Counted from the first letter of the stretch, positions 9,372 to 19,683 are shown. The stretch is 64,000 nt of DNA from Pleomorphomonas sp. NRK KF1 (GCF_023721755.1 NZ_JAMDLH010000002.1:434001-498000); one strand, 5' to 3'. Translations and numbers: made by a program. The notes: generated from the sequence alone by a model not told the origin.

Positions 9372-11702
9372 TCAGAACTTGGTGCCGCCCGAGAAGCGGA
9401 ACACCTGGGTCCTGTCCGTATCTTCCTTCATGACCGGATAGGCGAAGTCGGCACGCAGCAAGCCGAACGGCGACTGCCAAACCAGACCAGCACCGACCGA
9501 AGCGCGCAAGGCAAGGTCGTTGTCGGCACTGGCCGTCGTCTTGTCGGACGACCAGAGCGTTCCGGCGTCGGCGAACAGCGACCCCCAGAAGCCATATTCC
9601 TGCGGAACGAACGGAACCGGGAAGATGGTCTCGGCACTCGCCGCAAAGAAATACCGACCGCCGAGCGCGTAACCAGAGGTGTCGCGGGGTCCGATACCAT
9701 TGGCCTCAAAGCCGCGGATGATGGAACCGCCCACCTGGAATTGGTCGATGTAATCGAGATCCCCGTCCATACCGAACATGGCACCGCCCTTGGCACCGAG
9801 ATGTCCGATGAGATCCCAGTCTTCCACCAGCTCCTTGTAGTACTCGGCGCGGCCGGTTGTCCGCAGGAAGGTCGCGTCGCCACCAACGCCGGCGAACTCC
9901 TGCTTGATCTGAGCATAGATGCCGTTGCGCGGGAAGGCATAGTCGTCGACCGTGTTGTAGGTCAGGCTCGCGCCGACGATCGAGATGAAGCGATCACCAG
10001 GCGTGACGAACGAGCTGTAGGCCGACTGAACGTCGCTGATCTCCTGCTGGTATCCCTCGTAGAAGAGACCCAAGGACGTGTCGTCGTTGAGCGGCACACC
10101 AAAGCGAATCTTGCCGCCGGTGTTCGTCTCGTCATAGGGATGCACGCCATCGTCACCGTCGCTGTAGTTGCGGCGGTAGACGTCGAAGCCACCCTCGAGA
10201 CGACGATCGAACAGATAGGGCTCGGTGAACGACAGCTCGTAGGACGAGTCGCCGCTCTTGCCGTCGGTCGTGATGCCCTTCGACACCGAAGCGCGCACAT
10301 ACTGACCGCGACCAAGGAAGTTCTTCTCGGTCAACGACAGCTCGGCGAGGATGCCGTTCGACGTGGAGTAACCGGCGCCGATGCTCACCTCACCGGTCGG
10401 CTTGTCGTCGACCTGAACGTTGACGATCACCTTGTCAACCGAGGACCCCTGCTCCGACCAGATGCGAACATTCTGGAAGTAACCCAGATTCTTCAGCCGG
10501 CGCTCGGCCTTCTCGATCAGAACCTGATTATAGGCGTCACCCTCGCCGATATCGAACTCACGGCGGATCACGTAATCACGGGTGCGGTCGTTGCCGATGA
10601 TATTGATGCGCTCGATGTAGGCGCGAGCACCTTCATCGACGAAATAGGTCACGGCAATGGTGCGATTGGCGTAGTCACGATCGCCGCGTGGCCGCACCTG
10701 CACAAAGGCATAGCCCTTGGCTGCGACGGCCGTGGTGATTGCCTCGAGAGACTTGTCAACCTCGGCGGCAGAGTAGGTGTCTCCCGAACGCGTCAGGGTC
10801 AGTGCCCTGAGATCGTCCGCGTTGAGATCCGGCAACGTCGTCTCGACCTTGACGTCGCCGTACTTGTAGCGCTCTCCCTCATCGACCGTGAAGGTCAGGA
10901 AAAACGAGTTCTGCTGACGATCGAAATCGGCGGTGGCCGAGACCACGCGGAAGTCCGCATAACCATGATTGTAGTAGAAGCGACGCAACGCTTCCTGATC
11001 GGCGCTCAGCTTCTCGGGCGTATAGGTGTCGGACGTCTTGATCCAGCCGAAAAGGCCGGATTCCTTGGTGGAGATGATGCTCGACAGACGGTAGTCGGAG
11101 TAGGCCTTGTTGCCGACAAACGTGATCTGGCTGACCTCGGTACGCGGCCCCTCGTTGATCTGGAAAATGAGATCCACGCGCCCCTTGCCGAGATCGACCT
11201 GCTTGGGCTCGACCGTCGCATCGTAGCGGCCGGTGCGACGATAGAGTTCAAGAATGCGCTGGGTATCGGACTCGACCTTGCCCTGCGTCAGCACCGAACG
11301 TGGCTGCAGTTCGATGGCGCCCTTCAGCATTTCGTCGGACTGGACGTCGTTACCCTCAAAGGCAACGCGGGCGATCACCGGGTTCTCGACGACCTTTACG
11401 GTGACCCGACCGCCGGACTGGCTGATCTGCACATCGGAGAACATGCCGGTCGCAAACAACGCCTTGATCGATTCGTCGACCTGAGCCGGGCTCAGCGGGC
11501 GTCCGGGCGTCCCCTTGATGTAAGCCGCGATCGTCTCAGGTTCGACGCGCGTGTTGCCGACGACGGTCACCCGCCCCGCAGTTGCAGCCTCAGCTACTGA
11601 AATTGCGCCCAACTCCGGCACAAATCCGCCCCACAAAGGTGCCGCGACGAGCAAGGCAGCGGAGGCGGCGACGACTTTCGTCCATTCTTTGAATGAGCGC
11701 AT
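9372..11702 (-). CDS. bamA: Outer membrane protein assembly factor BamA
   Basis: BamA is the central Omp85 subunit of the BAM complex that folds beta-barrel proteins into the outer membrane. The 776-residue protein has an N-terminal signal peptide ending near VAEA|ATAG (residue 40), five POTRA domains to about residue 430, and a C-terminal surface-antigen barrel. It ends in Phe, the expected outer-membrane targeting residue. The barrel contains the conserved VRGF-type segment as IIRGFEANGIGPRD. It lies downstream of rseP, as in most proteobacteria, with its own terminator after it. Confidence 0.96.
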   Translation of the reverse strand: MRSFKEWTKVVAASAALLVAAPLWGGFVPELGAISVAEAATAGRVTVVGNTRVEPETIAAYIKGTPGRPLSPAQVDESIKALFATGMFSDVQISQSGGRVTVKVVENPVIARVAFEGNDVQSDEMLKGAIELQPRSVLTQGKVESDTQRILELYRRTGRYDATVEPKQVDLGKGRVDLIFQINEGPRTEVSQITFVGNKAYSDYRLSSIISTKESGLFGWIKTSDTYTPEKLSADQEALRRFYYNHGYADFRVVSATADFDRQQNSFFLTFTVDEGERYKYGDVKVETTLPDLNADDLRALTLTRSGDTYSAAEVDKSLEAITTAVAAKGYAFVQVRPRGDRDYANRTIAVTYFVDEGARAYIERINIIGNDRTRDYVIRREFDIGEGDAYNQVLIEKAERRLKNLGYFQNVRIWSEQGSSVDKVIVNVQVDDKPTGEVSIGAGYSTSNGILAELSLTEKNFLGRGQYVRASVSKGITTDGKSGDSSYELSFTEPYLFDRRLEGGFDVYRRNYSDGDDGVHPYDETNTGGKIRFGVPLNDDTSLGLFYEGYQQEISDVQSAYSSFVTPGDRFISIVGASLTYNTVDDYAFPRNGIYAQIKQEFAGVGGDATFLRTTGRAEYYKELVEDWDLIGHLGAKGGAMFGMDGDLDYIDQFQVGGSIIRGFEANGIGPRDTSGYALGGRYFFAASAETIFPVPFVPQEYGFWGSLFADAGTLWSSDKTTASADNDLALRASVGAGLVWQSPFGLLRADFAYPVMKEDTDRTQVFRFSGGTKF

Positions 11703-11838
11703 TTAATCACGTACCCGAGTTTCTGCGGCCAGAGCCGATTGGGAACCCTTGTTACAGATTCCGATCAAGAGGTTTTTACAGTCTTTGCCACGATGCGCAA
11801 GCGACCTTGCCATGAGTGGTGCCGTTTTCCATGTCGTG

Positions 11839-11856
11839 CGTGACCCGAAGGTCACG
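11839..11856 (-). other. UUCG-capped hairpin between rseP and bamA
   Basis: On the minus strand CGTGACC-TTCG-GGTCACG forms a 7-bp stem closed by a very stable UUCG tetraloop, 8 nt after the rseP stop. No T run follows, so it is more likely an mRNA 3'-end stabiliser or processing barrier than an intrinsic terminator. Confidence 0.5.
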
Positions 11857-11864
11857 AGCGAGGC

Positions 11865-12974
11865 CTAACCCGATGCGATCTTGGCTATATCGTTGAGTAC
11901 GCCAAAGGCCATCAGCCCCAAGACGATAGCGAAGCCGATGCCGAAGCCGATCTCTTGGGCTCGCTCCGGCAGCGGACGTCCGCGCAGCGCTTCGATCGCG
12001 TAGAACGCCAGATGTCCACCGTCCAGCATGGGAATTGGGAAGAGGTTAATGAGACCGATCGAAATCGACAGAATAGCAGCAAGGTTAATGAGTGGTATCA
12101 GACCCAGCGCCGCCACCTGACCGCTGACGCGGGCGATGCCGATCGGACCGCTGATCTGTGTCGTGGAGGTTCGTCCCGAGAACATGCCCGCGACGGACGA
12201 CAAGGTACTGTCAACGATCGACCACGTTTCGCGAGCGGCTTCGCGAACCGCACCGACCGGTCCGAAGCTTCGCAACTCTACAGTGGGATTGGTCTGCCTC
12301 AAGCCGAGCACCGGCACGATCTGCTTCTCGCCAAAGCCGTCGACAATCTCTCGCGAGCGCGGCGTGGCGTGCAATGTCAGGCGAGTGCCGGAGCGATCGA
12401 TGTCGATGGCCAACTCGACCCCGTTTTGCAGCATGACCACGCGCTGGATGTCGGCGAAGCTCTCGACGGGACCACCGTCGATGGCGAGGATGCGGTCCCC
12501 CGGCAGAAAACCGGCCTCCGCCGCTGGGCTGCCCGGTTCGACGGCGCCGGCGATCGGAGCGATCATCGGCTTGCCGAAAGCGTAGAAAAGGACGGCAAGC
12601 ACGGCGATCGCGAACAGAAAGTTGGCGGCCGGCCCGGCGGCCACCACGGCGGCGCGGGCGGCTAGCCCCTTCGACTGGAATGCCCCCGGGTCGGACGACT
12701 TTTCGCCCGGCTGGCTGGCGACGTTGGCGTCATCGATGAAGCGCACATAGCCACCGAGCGGAATCGCCGAGAGCTTCCAGCGCGTCCCCTTGCGATCGGT
12801 TCGCCCCAGAAGCTCAGGACCGAAACCGATCGAGAAAACGCTAACGGCGACGCCAGCCCGACGCGCCACCCAGAAATGCCCAAGCTCGTGAACGAAGACC
12901 ACCACGGTCAGCACGACCAGGAAGGGAATCACCGTTCCGATCAGGGTGCCACCGGTTGCCGCGAGAAAACTCAA
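11865..12974 (-). CDS. rseP: RIP metalloprotease RseP (site-2 protease)
   Basis: Inner-membrane zinc protease that performs intramembrane cleavage, for example of anti-sigma factors, during envelope stress. The first transmembrane helix carries the zinc motif HELGH at residues 29-33. A PDZ domain lies in the middle (AEAGFLPGDRILAIDGGPV), and the C-terminal helices carry NLFPIPMLDGGHL, the LDG motif with the third zinc ligand. I start at TTG 12974 because AGAGGA sits seven nt upstream; the nearby ATG is out of frame. Length (369) is shorter than the two-PDZ E. coli enzyme (450), consistent with a single PDZ domain as is usual in alphaproteobacteria. Confidence 0.95.
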   Translation of the reverse strand: MSFLAATGGTLIGTVIPFLVVLTVVVFVHELGHFWVARRAGVAVSVFSIGFGPELLGRTDRKGTRWKLSAIPLGGYVRFIDDANVASQPGEKSSDPGAFQSKGLAARAAVVAAGPAANFLFAIAVLAVLFYAFGKPMIAPIAGAVEPGSPAAEAGFLPGDRILAIDGGPVESFADIQRVVMLQNGVELAIDIDRSGTRLTLHATPRSREIVDGFGEKQIVPVLGLRQTNPTVELRSFGPVGAVREAARETWSIVDSTLSSVAGMFSGRTSTTQISGPIGIARVSGQVAALGLIPLINLAAILSISIGLINLFPIPMLDGGHLAFYAIEALRGRPLPERAQEIGFGIGFAIVLGLMAFGVLNDIAKIASG

Positions 12975-13044
12975 TGCTTCATCCTCTCGTGATCCTGCCC
13001 GCCTCGGTCGACGACGGCCTAAAGCAGCCCCTCATCCGCCCCCA

Positions 13045-14259
13045 CTATAGGCAGGCCAGGGCGATCTTGCGAGCCCAACCGTCGAGCTCGGTCGCTGCAA
13101 GCAAGGACGAGGGCTCGGACAGTCCGCCCTTCGCGTCAATCCCGGCAAGAGCCGCCTCGACGACGCGCGCGATATCCAGGAAACCGATTCGGCCGGCGAG
13201 GAAAGCCTCGACGGCAACCTCATTGGCGGCATTGAGCACGCAAGGAGCGCCGTCCCCGCGCCGCATCGCCGCCTCGGCCAGAGGCAAACAGGGAAACCGA
13301 TCGCGATCGGGCGCTTCGAAGGTCAGCGTCCCCACCGTCGCGAGGTCGAGCGGCTTGACCGTCGTCGGCCGGCGCTCCGGCCAGGCAAGGCAGTAACCGA
13401 TCGGCGTACGCATGTCGGGAACACCGAGTTCGGCAAGCAGCGAGCCGTCCTTGTAGCGAACGAGGCCATGCACGACCGACTGAGGATGCACCAGCACCGA
13501 GAGCTGATCAACCGAAACGGGGTAGAGCCGGTAAGCCTCGATCAGCTCCAGCCCCTTGTTCATCAGGGTCGCTGAATCGATCGTGATCTTCGGCCCCATG
13601 CTCCACTTGGGGTGCTTGAGCGCCATGTCGCGCGTAACAGCGGCAAGCTCCGGTTTCGGCGTCCGCAGAAAGGGTCCACCGGACGCGGTGATGATCACCT
13701 CGGACACGTTCGGGGCATTGTCGGTCTCGAAGACCTGGAAGATGGCGTTGTGTTCGCTGTCCACCGGCAGAATGCGTGTGCCGGCACGCTCTGCCGTCGC
13801 CAGGAACAGCGGGCCGGCGGAGACCAGCGTCTCTTTGTTGGCCAGCGCGAGCGTCCGCGTGGCGCCGAGCGCGGCAAGGCTGGGCGCGAGACCGGCAAAG
13901 CCGACGATCGCCGATACGAGGATGTCGGTCGGTCGGGCAGCTGCGGAAGCGATGGCCTCTGCGCCAGCTGCCGCTTCGATGCCGGTGCCGGCGAGGCGGT
14001 CGCGAAGCTCCGCATAGGAGGAGGGATCGGCAACCACGGCAATCCGAGCGGAAAAACGAATGGCAAGCTCGGCAAGTTCACGCGCGTTTCGACCGGCGGT
14101 CAGCGCCTCGATCTCGAAGCGGCCGGGCTCGGTGGCTACCAGGTCCAGAACGTTGAGACCGATCGATCCGGTGGTGCCGAGAATGGACAACCGACGCGGT
14201 GCCTGCCCCCACGCAGCTTCGCCTCTGCCCCCCGCCTCCATAGTCGATGTCATTGCCAT
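13045..14259 (-). CDS. dxr: 1-deoxy-D-xylulose 5-phosphate reductoisomerase
   Basis: Converts DXP to 2-C-methyl-D-erythritol 4-phosphate with NADPH in the MEP isoprenoid pathway. The 404-residue product has the NADPH-binding LGTTGSIG near residue 27 and the metal-binding PVDSEHNA segment. The ATG at 14259 overlaps the cdsA stop by one nt (TGATG). The reading frame stays open far upstream through cdsA, but the conserved protein begins here. Its neighbours uppS and cdsA also serve membrane and isoprenoid metabolism, and ispH of the same pathway lies at 42460. Confidence 0.95.
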   Translation of the reverse strand: MAMTSTMEAGGRGEAAWGQAPRRLSILGTTGSIGLNVLDLVATEPGRFEIEALTAGRNARELAELAIRFSARIAVVADPSSYAELRDRLAGTGIEAAAGAEAIASAAARPTDILVSAIVGFAGLAPSLAALGATRTLALANKETLVSAGPLFLATAERAGTRILPVDSEHNAIFQVFETDNAPNVSEVIITASGGPFLRTPKPELAAVTRDMALKHPKWSMGPKITIDSATLMNKGLELIEAYRLYPVSVDQLSVLVHPQSVVHGLVRYKDGSLLAELGVPDMRTPIGYCLAWPERRPTTVKPLDLATVGTLTFEAPDRDRFPCLPLAEAAMRRGDGAPCVLNAANEVAVEAFLAGRIGFLDIARVVEAALAGIDAKGGLSEPSSLLAATELDGWARKIALACL

Positions 14260-15122
14260 CACCAGATGAGAAGGCCGGCGGCGATGCCACCGCCCGAAAG
14301 CCAATCTCGCCCAAGGCCGATCGCAGCCGCGACGGCGAGCGCGGCAACGAGGCCGTCGACGCGATCCATGATGCCGCCGTGCCCGGGAATCAGGACGCCC
14401 GAATCCTTTACGCCGAAGTGTCGCTTCATGGCGGACTCGGCAAGGTCTCCCACCTGCCCCACGGCCGACAGGAGCAGCGCGATCAGTACCAGCACGACGC
14501 TCACGCTCACACCGGCCGCCACAACCACCAGACACCCGACGACAACTCCGGCAAACGCCCCACCGAGAGCGCCCGACCAGGTTTTCTTCGGCGAGAAGCG
14601 CGGCGCCAGCTTGGGGCCGCCGATCAGCCGGCCGGCAAAGTACGCGGCCGTATCGGTGGACCAGACGACGGCAAAGACGAAAATCACCGCGACCGCTCCG
14701 GTCGAGGCGAAGGTGAACATGTCCTCCCCCCGCAGCGCGACGGCAGCCACCGCCGGCGCGCCGGCATAGAGGATTCCAAGCGACAACCAAGCCACGCGCG
14801 GCTCAGTGACGCGCGCCAGAAGCAACGCGGCCGCCACGAGCGCGGTGAAGCCGAGAGACTGCAACGGTTCGTCGCGCCCCGTCATCACGGTGACGGCGAC
14901 GAAAGCCATCAAGGCCCAAGGCGCCGCCCGGAAGGAGAACGGCCCGCTCATGGCCATCCATTCACGTAGGATCAGCACGGCGGCGACAGCGGCGAGCGCG
15001 GCGAAAACCCAACCACCGGCCCAGAGCGCGGCGATGGTCGCCACCGCGAGCACGACGGCCGACAGCAGACGCAGGGCGAGCTCGGAGTTGGTTTTGCCGT
15101 GCTCGGGGGTCGGCGCGTTCAT
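14259..15122 (-). CDS. cdsA: Phosphatidate cytidylyltransferase (CDP-diglyceride synthase)
   Basis: Integral membrane enzyme making CDP-diacylglycerol from phosphatidic acid and CTP, the branch point of phospholipid synthesis. The 287-residue protein is very hydrophobic, with about eight membrane segments. It carries the family signature [19 protein letters not shown] followed by IMDRVDG near residue 240. The ATG at 15122 overlaps the uppS stop as ATGA. Upstream in-frame sequence to 15263 is Arg-rich and lies inside uppS, so it was excluded. Confidence 0.95.
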   Translation of the reverse strand: MNAPTPEHGKTNSELALRLLSAVVLAVATIAALWAGGWVFAALAAVAAVLILREWMAMSGPFSFRAAPWALMAFVAVTVMTGRDEPLQSLGFTALVAAALLLARVTEPRVAWLSLGILYAGAPAVAAVALRGEDMFTFASTGAVAVIFVFAVVWSTDTAAYFAGRLIGGPKLAPRFSPKKTWSGALGGAFAGVVVGCLVVVAAGVSVSVVLVLIALLLSAVGQVGDLAESAMKRHFGVKDSGVLIPGHGGIMDRVDGLVAALAVAAAIGLGRDWLSGGGIAAGLLIW

Positions 15123-15880
15123 CGGGCCTCGTCTTTCTGGGACAATCCGCCGAAGCGGCGTTCGCGGCCGAGATACTCGGTGATCGCCCGGTCGAACGCG
15201 GCGCCATCGAAATCCGGCCAATAGTCGGGAACGAAAACGAACTCGGCGTACGCGGCCTGCCACAGCAGGAAGTTGGAAAGCCGCTGTTCGCCACTTGTGC
15301 GGATAATGAGATCCGGGTCGGGCATGCCGGCAGTGTCGAGTTTCGCCGCAACGAGATCGGCGGTGATCTCATCGGCGTCGAGGCGACCTGAAGCCACCTC
15401 GCGGGCAAGAGCCTTCGTCGCCCGTGCGATCTCGTCACGACTGCCATAGTTGAAGGCAATGACGAGATTGAGACCGGTGTTGCCCGCCGTCTTCTGCTCT
15501 GCCTCGATCAGCAGGGCGGCTATGTCGCCGGACAGATTGTCGCGGCCGCCGATCACGCGCACACGGACGTTGCCGCGCGTCAACTCGGCGAGATCGCGGC
15601 GGATGAACAGTTTCAGGAGCCCCATCAGCTCGCTGACCTCTTCAGCCGGCCGAGACCAGTTTTCCGAGGAGAAGCCGAAGACGGTCAGCCACTCGAGACC
15701 GATCGACCTGGCGTGTCCAACGACGTCGCGGATCGACTGCACGCCGCGCCTGTGCCCTTCGGCACGCGGCAGTCCGCGCTGGCGGGCCCACCGTCCGTTG
15801 CCGTCCATGATGATGGCGACATGGCGCGGCAGGCCCGCCTTCGCAGCGTTTTCCGCCGGCGCCGTTCCGAGCCCCATCAT
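15119..15880 (-). CDS. uppS: Isoprenyl transferase (undecaprenyl diphosphate synthase)
   Basis: cis-prenyltransferase that extends farnesyl diphosphate to undecaprenyl diphosphate, the lipid carrier for peptidoglycan and polysaccharides. The catalytic motif [13 protein letters not shown] places the key Asp at residue 26 from the chosen start, the same number as in E. coli UppS. C-terminal motifs [15 protein letters not shown] and the Tyr/Glu segment following it are present. I use the ATG at 15880 (253 residues), preceded by GGGGAGGGGCAGG. A GTG at 15907 is also in frame. A second ATG at 15877 follows directly. Confidence 0.95.
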   Translation of the reverse strand: MMGLGTAPAENAAKAGLPRHVAIIMDGNGRWARQRGLPRAEGHRRGVQSIRDVVGHARSIGLEWLTVFGFSSENWSRPAEEVSELMGLLKLFIRRDLAELTRGNVRVRVIGGRDNLSGDIAALLIEAEQKTAGNTGLNLVIAFNYGSRDEIARATKALAREVASGRLDADEITADLVAAKLDTAGMPDPDLIIRTSGEQRLSNFLLWQAAYAEFVFVPDYWPDFDGAAFDRAITEYLGRERRFGGLSQKDEAR

Positions 15881-15932
15881 GTCCGACCTGCCCCTCCCCG
15901 AGACCACAACGCCATCAGCCCGTCCTTGCGGA

Positions 15933-16496
15933 TCAGACCTGCATGATCTCCTGCTCCTTGGCGGCCAGCATCCTGTCCGCCTCGGCGATCGACTCGTCCG
16001 TGATCTTCTGCACGCGATCCGAATAGACGCGAAGCGAGTCCTCGGAGATGAGGCCTTCCTTCTCGAGATCCTTCAGCTCATCAAGGCCATCGCGGCGCAC
16101 GTGGCGAATGGCCACCTTGGTCGCCTCGACATACTTGTGTGCGATCTTCACCAGTTCCTTGCGGCGCTCGGTATTGAGCTCGGGAATCGGCAGACGCAGG
16201 AGCGTTCCCTCGATGATCGGATTGAGGCCGAGGTTCGATTCGCGGATCGCCTTGTCGACGGCGTGCACCATGCCCTTGTCCCATACCTGGACCGAGAGCA
16301 TGCGCGGCTCGGGAACGGACACGGTGGCCACCTGATTGAGCGGCATGGTGCTGCCGTAAGCCGCCACGACGATGGGATCGAGAAGGCTCGCGCTGGCGCG
16401 ACCGGTACGGAGGCCGGCGAGGTCGTTCTTGAACACGCTGAGCGCGCCCTGCATGCGGCGCTTCAGGTCGTTGATGTCGTAGTCTTCATCGGCCAT
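15933..16496 (-). CDS. frr: Ribosome recycling factor
   Basis: Releases ribosomes from mRNA after termination together with EF-G. The 187-residue length is typical. It has the N-terminal helix of the three-helix bundle ([26 protein letters not shown]), and the family motif [20 protein letters not shown] in the C-terminal helices. The ATG at 16496 follows GGAAGG. It lies between pyrH and uppS in the standard rpsB-tsf-pyrH-frr order. Confidence 0.96.
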   Translation of the reverse strand: MADEDYDINDLKRRMQGALSVFKNDLAGLRTGRASASLLDPIVVAAYGSTMPLNQVATVSVPEPRMLSVQVWDKGMVHAVDKAIRESNLGLNPIIEGTLLRLPIPELNTERRKELVKIAHKYVEATKVAIRHVRRDGLDELKDLEKEGLISEDSLRVYSDRVQKITDESIAEADRMLAAKEQEIMQV

Positions 16497-16580
16497 CTTG
16501 CCAACCTTCCAGAACTGATCGGCGCCGTGCCAACCTTTCGCCACTCACGGGCAGCGGCGGGCCGCCGGCGCTCGCTGTTG

Positions 16581-17297
16581 TTACCCGTCGATGACGGTGC
16601 AAAGACCCTTGCCCTTCAGAACATTGACGAATGCGCCATGCTCATGGACCGAGAACACCACTACCGGAATCTTGTTGTCGCGGGCAAGCGCAATCGCCGC
16701 AGCGTCCATGACCTGCAGATTTCTAGAAAGCACTTCCTGGTGCGTCAGGCGCTCGTAACGGCGCGCGGTCGGATCCTTCTTGGGATCGGCGGTGTAGACT
16801 CCATCGACCTGCGTTCCCTTGAGAAGAGCGTCGCAATCCATCTCGGCGGCGCGCAAGGCGGCACCCGAGTCGGTGGTGAAGAAGGGATTGCCGGTACCGG
16901 CAGCGAAGACGATCACCTTGTTGGCGGCGAAATGGCGCAAAGCCTCGCGCTGGGTGAAGGTCTCGCAAAGGGCGGGGATAGCAATGGCCGACAGCACCAC
17001 GGCCGGCGCCCCGAGTCGTTCGATGGCCGAGCGCATGGCGAGCGCGTTCATCACCGTACCGAGCATACCCAGGTAGTCGCCGGTCGTCCGATCGCCGCCA
17101 TCGGCAGCCACGGACACGCCACGGAAGATATTGCCACCGCCGACAACCACGCCGACCTGGATGCCCAGCCGATGCGCCTCGACGATTTCACCGGCCAGAC
17201 GGTCGACCACCTTGGGATCGATGCCGAAGCCGCGATCGCCCATCAGGGCTTCGCCCGACAGCTTGAGCAGGACACGGCGATACTTGAGCTCGGTCAT
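16581..17297 (-). CDS. pyrH: Uridylate kinase
   Basis: Bacterial UMP kinase of the amino acid kinase fold that phosphorylates UMP to UDP. The 238-residue protein has LLKLSGEALMG at its N-terminus, VGGGNIFRG near residue 55 and TDSGAALRAAEM in the ATP-binding half. The ATG at 17297 (MTELKYRRVLLKLSG) is the family start; an earlier in-frame ATG lies in the tsf-pyrH spacer and is not supported. Confidence 0.96.
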   Translation of the reverse strand: MTELKYRRVLLKLSGEALMGDRGFGIDPKVVDRLAGEIVEAHRLGIQVGVVVGGGNIFRGVSVAADGGDRTTGDYLGMLGTVMNALAMRSAIERLGAPAVVLSAIAIPALCETFTQREALRHFAANKVIVFAAGTGNPFFTTDSGAALRAAEMDCDALLKGTQVDGVYTADPKKDPTARRYERLTHQEVLSRNLQVMDAAAIALARDNKIPVVVFSVHEHGAFVNVLKGKGLCTVIDG

Positions 17298-17445
17298 GGG
17301 CAAAACTCCAAATTTTTCGAGAAAAGGCGATTCCGAGAAAGGGAAGGTTCTAAAGCGTTCCAACTACCCCGCATCGACGGCGATGGAAACCCCCACGAGC
17401 AATATACTCAAGACAGCTGCCATGCGAAGGAGGCAGACATGACAA

Positions 17446-17468
17446 GGGCGCCGAACCAGTCGGCGCCC
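17446..17468 (-). terminator. Hairpin downstream of tsf, probable terminator or attenuator
   Basis: GGGCGCCGA / TCGGCGCCC is a 9-bp stem with a 5-nt loop, 26 nt after the tsf stop. On the minus strand it is followed by TTGTCATG, a weak T run, so it may only partly stop transcription into pyrH. Confidence 0.55.
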
Positions 17469-17493
17469 TCATCGTGGTCAGTTGGAATACCGC

Positions 17494-18420
17494 TCAGCCC
17501 TGACCGGCGGCGGCGGCCACTTCGGCGGCGAAGTCGCTCTCGCCCTTGTCGATGCCTTCACCGAGGGCGAAGCGCACGAAGCCGGTGACCTTGATCGGCG
17601 CACCGACCGTCGCCTCGGCAGCCTTGACGGCGGCTTCGACGGTAAGGTCGGGATTGATCACGAAGGCCTGCTTCAGAAGCGTCGACTCTTCGAAGAACTT
17701 GCGAATGCGGCCTTCGACCATCTTCTCGATAACGGCGGCCGGCTTGCCGGACTCCTTGGCCTGCTCGATGAAGATGGCGCGCTCGCGCTCGACGACCTCG
17801 GCCGAGATATCCTCGGCGGACAGCGCCAGCGGCGAGGTGGCGGCAACGTGCATGGCGATCTGCCGACCGAGCTTGACGAGCTCGTCGACGTTGCCGGTCG
17901 ACTCGAGGGCGACGAGCACACCGATCTTGCCGAGACCGTCGGCGATCGCCGAATGGATGTAGGTAGCAACGGCACCGGCCGACACCTTGAGGGAGGCGGC
18001 ACGGCGGAAGCCCATGTTCTCGCCGATGGTGGCGATCAGTTCCTTGACCTCGGCCTCGACCGAATGCGCCTTGCCCGGATAGGTCGCGGCGGCAATGGCG
18101 GCGGCGTCGCCACCCTTGTCCACGGCAACGGTCGCCACGGCACGCACCAGCCCCTGGAAGGCCTCGTTGCGGGCGACGAAATCGGTCTCGGAATTCACTT
18201 CGACGACGGCGGCGGTCTTGTCGCCGGTGGCGACGCCGACCAGACCCTCGGCGGCAACGCGCCCGGCCTTCTTGGCGGCCTTGGAAAGCCCCTTGGCGCG
18301 CAGCCAGTCGATGGCGGCTTCGATGTCGCCATTGTTCTCGGCCAAGGCGTGCTTGCAGTCCATCATGCCGGCGCCGGTCTTCTCGCGGAGATCCTTCACC
18401 TGTGCAGCGGAAATGTTCAT
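17494..18420 (-). CDS. tsf: Translation elongation factor Ts
   Basis: Guanine nucleotide exchange factor that regenerates EF-Tu-GTP. The 308-residue protein opens with the EF-Ts signature [19 protein letters not shown] (residues 8-26) and contains the TDFVARN core segment in [16 protein letters not shown]. It follows rpsB after a 226-nt hairpin-rich spacer. Confidence 0.97.
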   Translation of the reverse strand: MNISAAQVKDLREKTGAGMMDCKHALAENNGDIEAAIDWLRAKGLSKAAKKAGRVAAEGLVGVATGDKTAAVVEVNSETDFVARNEAFQGLVRAVATVAVDKGGDAAAIAAATYPGKAHSVEAEVKELIATIGENMGFRRAASLKVSAGAVATYIHSAIADGLGKIGVLVALESTGNVDELVKLGRQIAMHVAATSPLALSAEDISAEVVERERAIFIEQAKESGKPAAVIEKMVEGRIRKFFEESTLLKQAFVINPDLTVEAAVKAAEATVGAPIKVTGFVRFALGEGIDKGESDFAAEVAAAAGQG

Positions 18421-18474
18421 GTGACCCTCGTCTTTTCTCGTGAAACCTCAAAACGCCCGCAGCCGGATTGGTAA

Positions 18475-18613
18475 CGGCCCGTCCTGACGGGCCGATGAAC
18501 GGATGCCGAACACCCTCTCGGGCAGCTCGACGCCGGCAGGCATCTCCGGTTCAAGCGCCCACCGGCCGGTGGGCTTCCTAACAGCTCGGGCGGACCCTCG
18601 GAGGACCCGCCCG
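18475..18613. other. Three inverted repeats in the rpsB-tsf spacer
   Basis: Three self-complementary elements lie in the 226-nt spacer: GGCCCGTC/GACGGGCC (18476-18493, 2-nt loop), a perfect 18-bp palindrome GCCCACCGGCCGGTGGGC (18557-18574), and CGGGCGG/CCGCCCG (18587-18613). None is followed by a clear T run on the minus strand. They may tune the rpsB:tsf expression ratio by partial termination or RNA processing. Confidence 0.5.
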
Positions 18614-18646
18614 AAAAGCGTTGCCAAGATCACGCCGAAGCGTGGA

Positions 18647-19432
18647 TCAGGCGTTGGCCTCGGCGGCGGCCGCGTCGTCGGCGAGCGCCGGCTCTTCCAT
18701 CGGCTGCTCAGCGGCTCCGATGTCTTCACCCATGGCGCCCATGGCGCGCGACAGGCCGTCGATGGCTGCGCGCGAGATCAGGTCGCAATAGAGCGAAATG
18801 GCGCGGCCGGCGTCGTCGTTGCCCGGAACCGGGAAGGTGATGCCATCCGGGTCGCTGTTGGAGTCGAGGATGGCGGCAACCGGAATGCCGAGGCGACGGG
18901 CTTCGTCGATGGCATTCTTTTCCTTGTTGGTGTCGATGACGACGATCAGGTCGGGCGTGCCGCCCATGTCCTTGATACCGCCCAGAGCACGCTCAAGCTT
19001 GTCGCGCTCGCGGGTCATCACCAGACGTTCCTTCTTGGTGAGGCGGGCGGACAGCTCGGAGTTGAGCGTCTCGTCGAGCTTGCGCAGGCGCTGGATCGAG
19101 CCGGAGATGGTCTTCCAGTTGGTCAGCATGCCACCCAGCCAGCGGCTGTTGACGTAGTACTGAGCCGAACGATGAGCCGCCTCGGCGATCTCTTCCTGGG
19201 CCTGACGCTTGGTGCCGACCAGCAGAACACGACCACCGCGGGCGACGGTGTCGGACACGGCCTTGAGGGCCTGGTGCATCAGGGGAACGGTCTGCGCGAG
19301 GTCGAGAATGTGGACGTTGGCGCGCGAGCCGAAGATGTAGGACTTCATCTTCGGGTTCCAGCGGTGCGTCTGGTGGCCGAAGTGAACGCCAGCCTCGAGA
19401 AGCTGGCGCATGGTGAACTCGGGAAGAGCCAT
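18647..19432 (-). CDS. rpsB: 30S ribosomal protein S2
   Basis: Small-subunit protein S2. The 261-residue product has the N-terminal motif [20 protein letters not shown] and the second S2 signature [19 protein letters not shown]. It ends in an acidic, Ala-rich tail ([19 protein letters not shown]). The ATG at 19432 is the family start. A good promoter lies 120 nt upstream (19553-19581), leaving a leader of about 114 nt, in keeping with the S2 autoregulation known in bacteria. Confidence 0.97.
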   Translation of the reverse strand: MALPEFTMRQLLEAGVHFGHQTHRWNPKMKSYIFGSRANVHILDLAQTVPLMHQALKAVSDTVARGGRVLLVGTKRQAQEEIAEAAHRSAQYYVNSRWLGGMLTNWKTISGSIQRLRKLDETLNSELSARLTKKERLVMTRERDKLERALGGIKDMGGTPDLIVVIDTNKEKNAIDEARRLGIPVAAILDSNSDPDGITFPVPGNDDAGRAISLYCDLISRAAIDGLSRAMGAMGEDIGAAEQPMEEPALADDAAAAEANA

Positions 19433-19552
19433 GGATGTAGTACCTTTTTCCGGTTTGGCCTCCGCGGGAGGAATCAGCCAGGGCAACCTGCCCGAACCGA
19501 CCGGAGGGAACGCCAAGGCGCACCCGCGGCTCCCGCGTGTGGAATGGCGCGG

Positions 19553-19581
19553 GATATAGGGGAAACGGCCGCTGATGGCAA
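19553..19581 (-). promoter_or_regulatory. Probable promoter of rpsB and the downstream run
   Basis: On the minus strand TTGCCA (19576-19581) and TATATC (19553-19558) are separated by 17 nt. Transcription would start near 19546, upstream of rpsB. Confidence 0.6.
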
Positions 19582-19653
19582 GTGCCAACGGTTACCGGTT
19601 ACCGCCGAAATAGCCATTGAGTGCTCGCCCCGCCCCCTTGCGCTCACCACTAT

Positions 19654-19682
19654 TTTACCTAGCTCACCATGTTAGCTATTAT
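19654..19682 (+). promoter_or_regulatory. Probable promoter of the marR-emrA-emrB operon
   Basis: TTTACC (19654-19659) and TATTAT (19677-19682) are spaced by 17 nt in an AT-rich pocket. The start point would be near 19689, inside the palindrome at 19684-19697. Confidence 0.6.
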
Positions 19683-19683
19683 C

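Noticed and set aside
7929-11600. A 1223-codon open frame on the plus strand
   Set aside because: It is antisense to bamA, lpxD and fabZ, which are certain genes. Long antisense frames are expected at this GC content; the translated text is Asp/Arg/Gly-rich with no domain.
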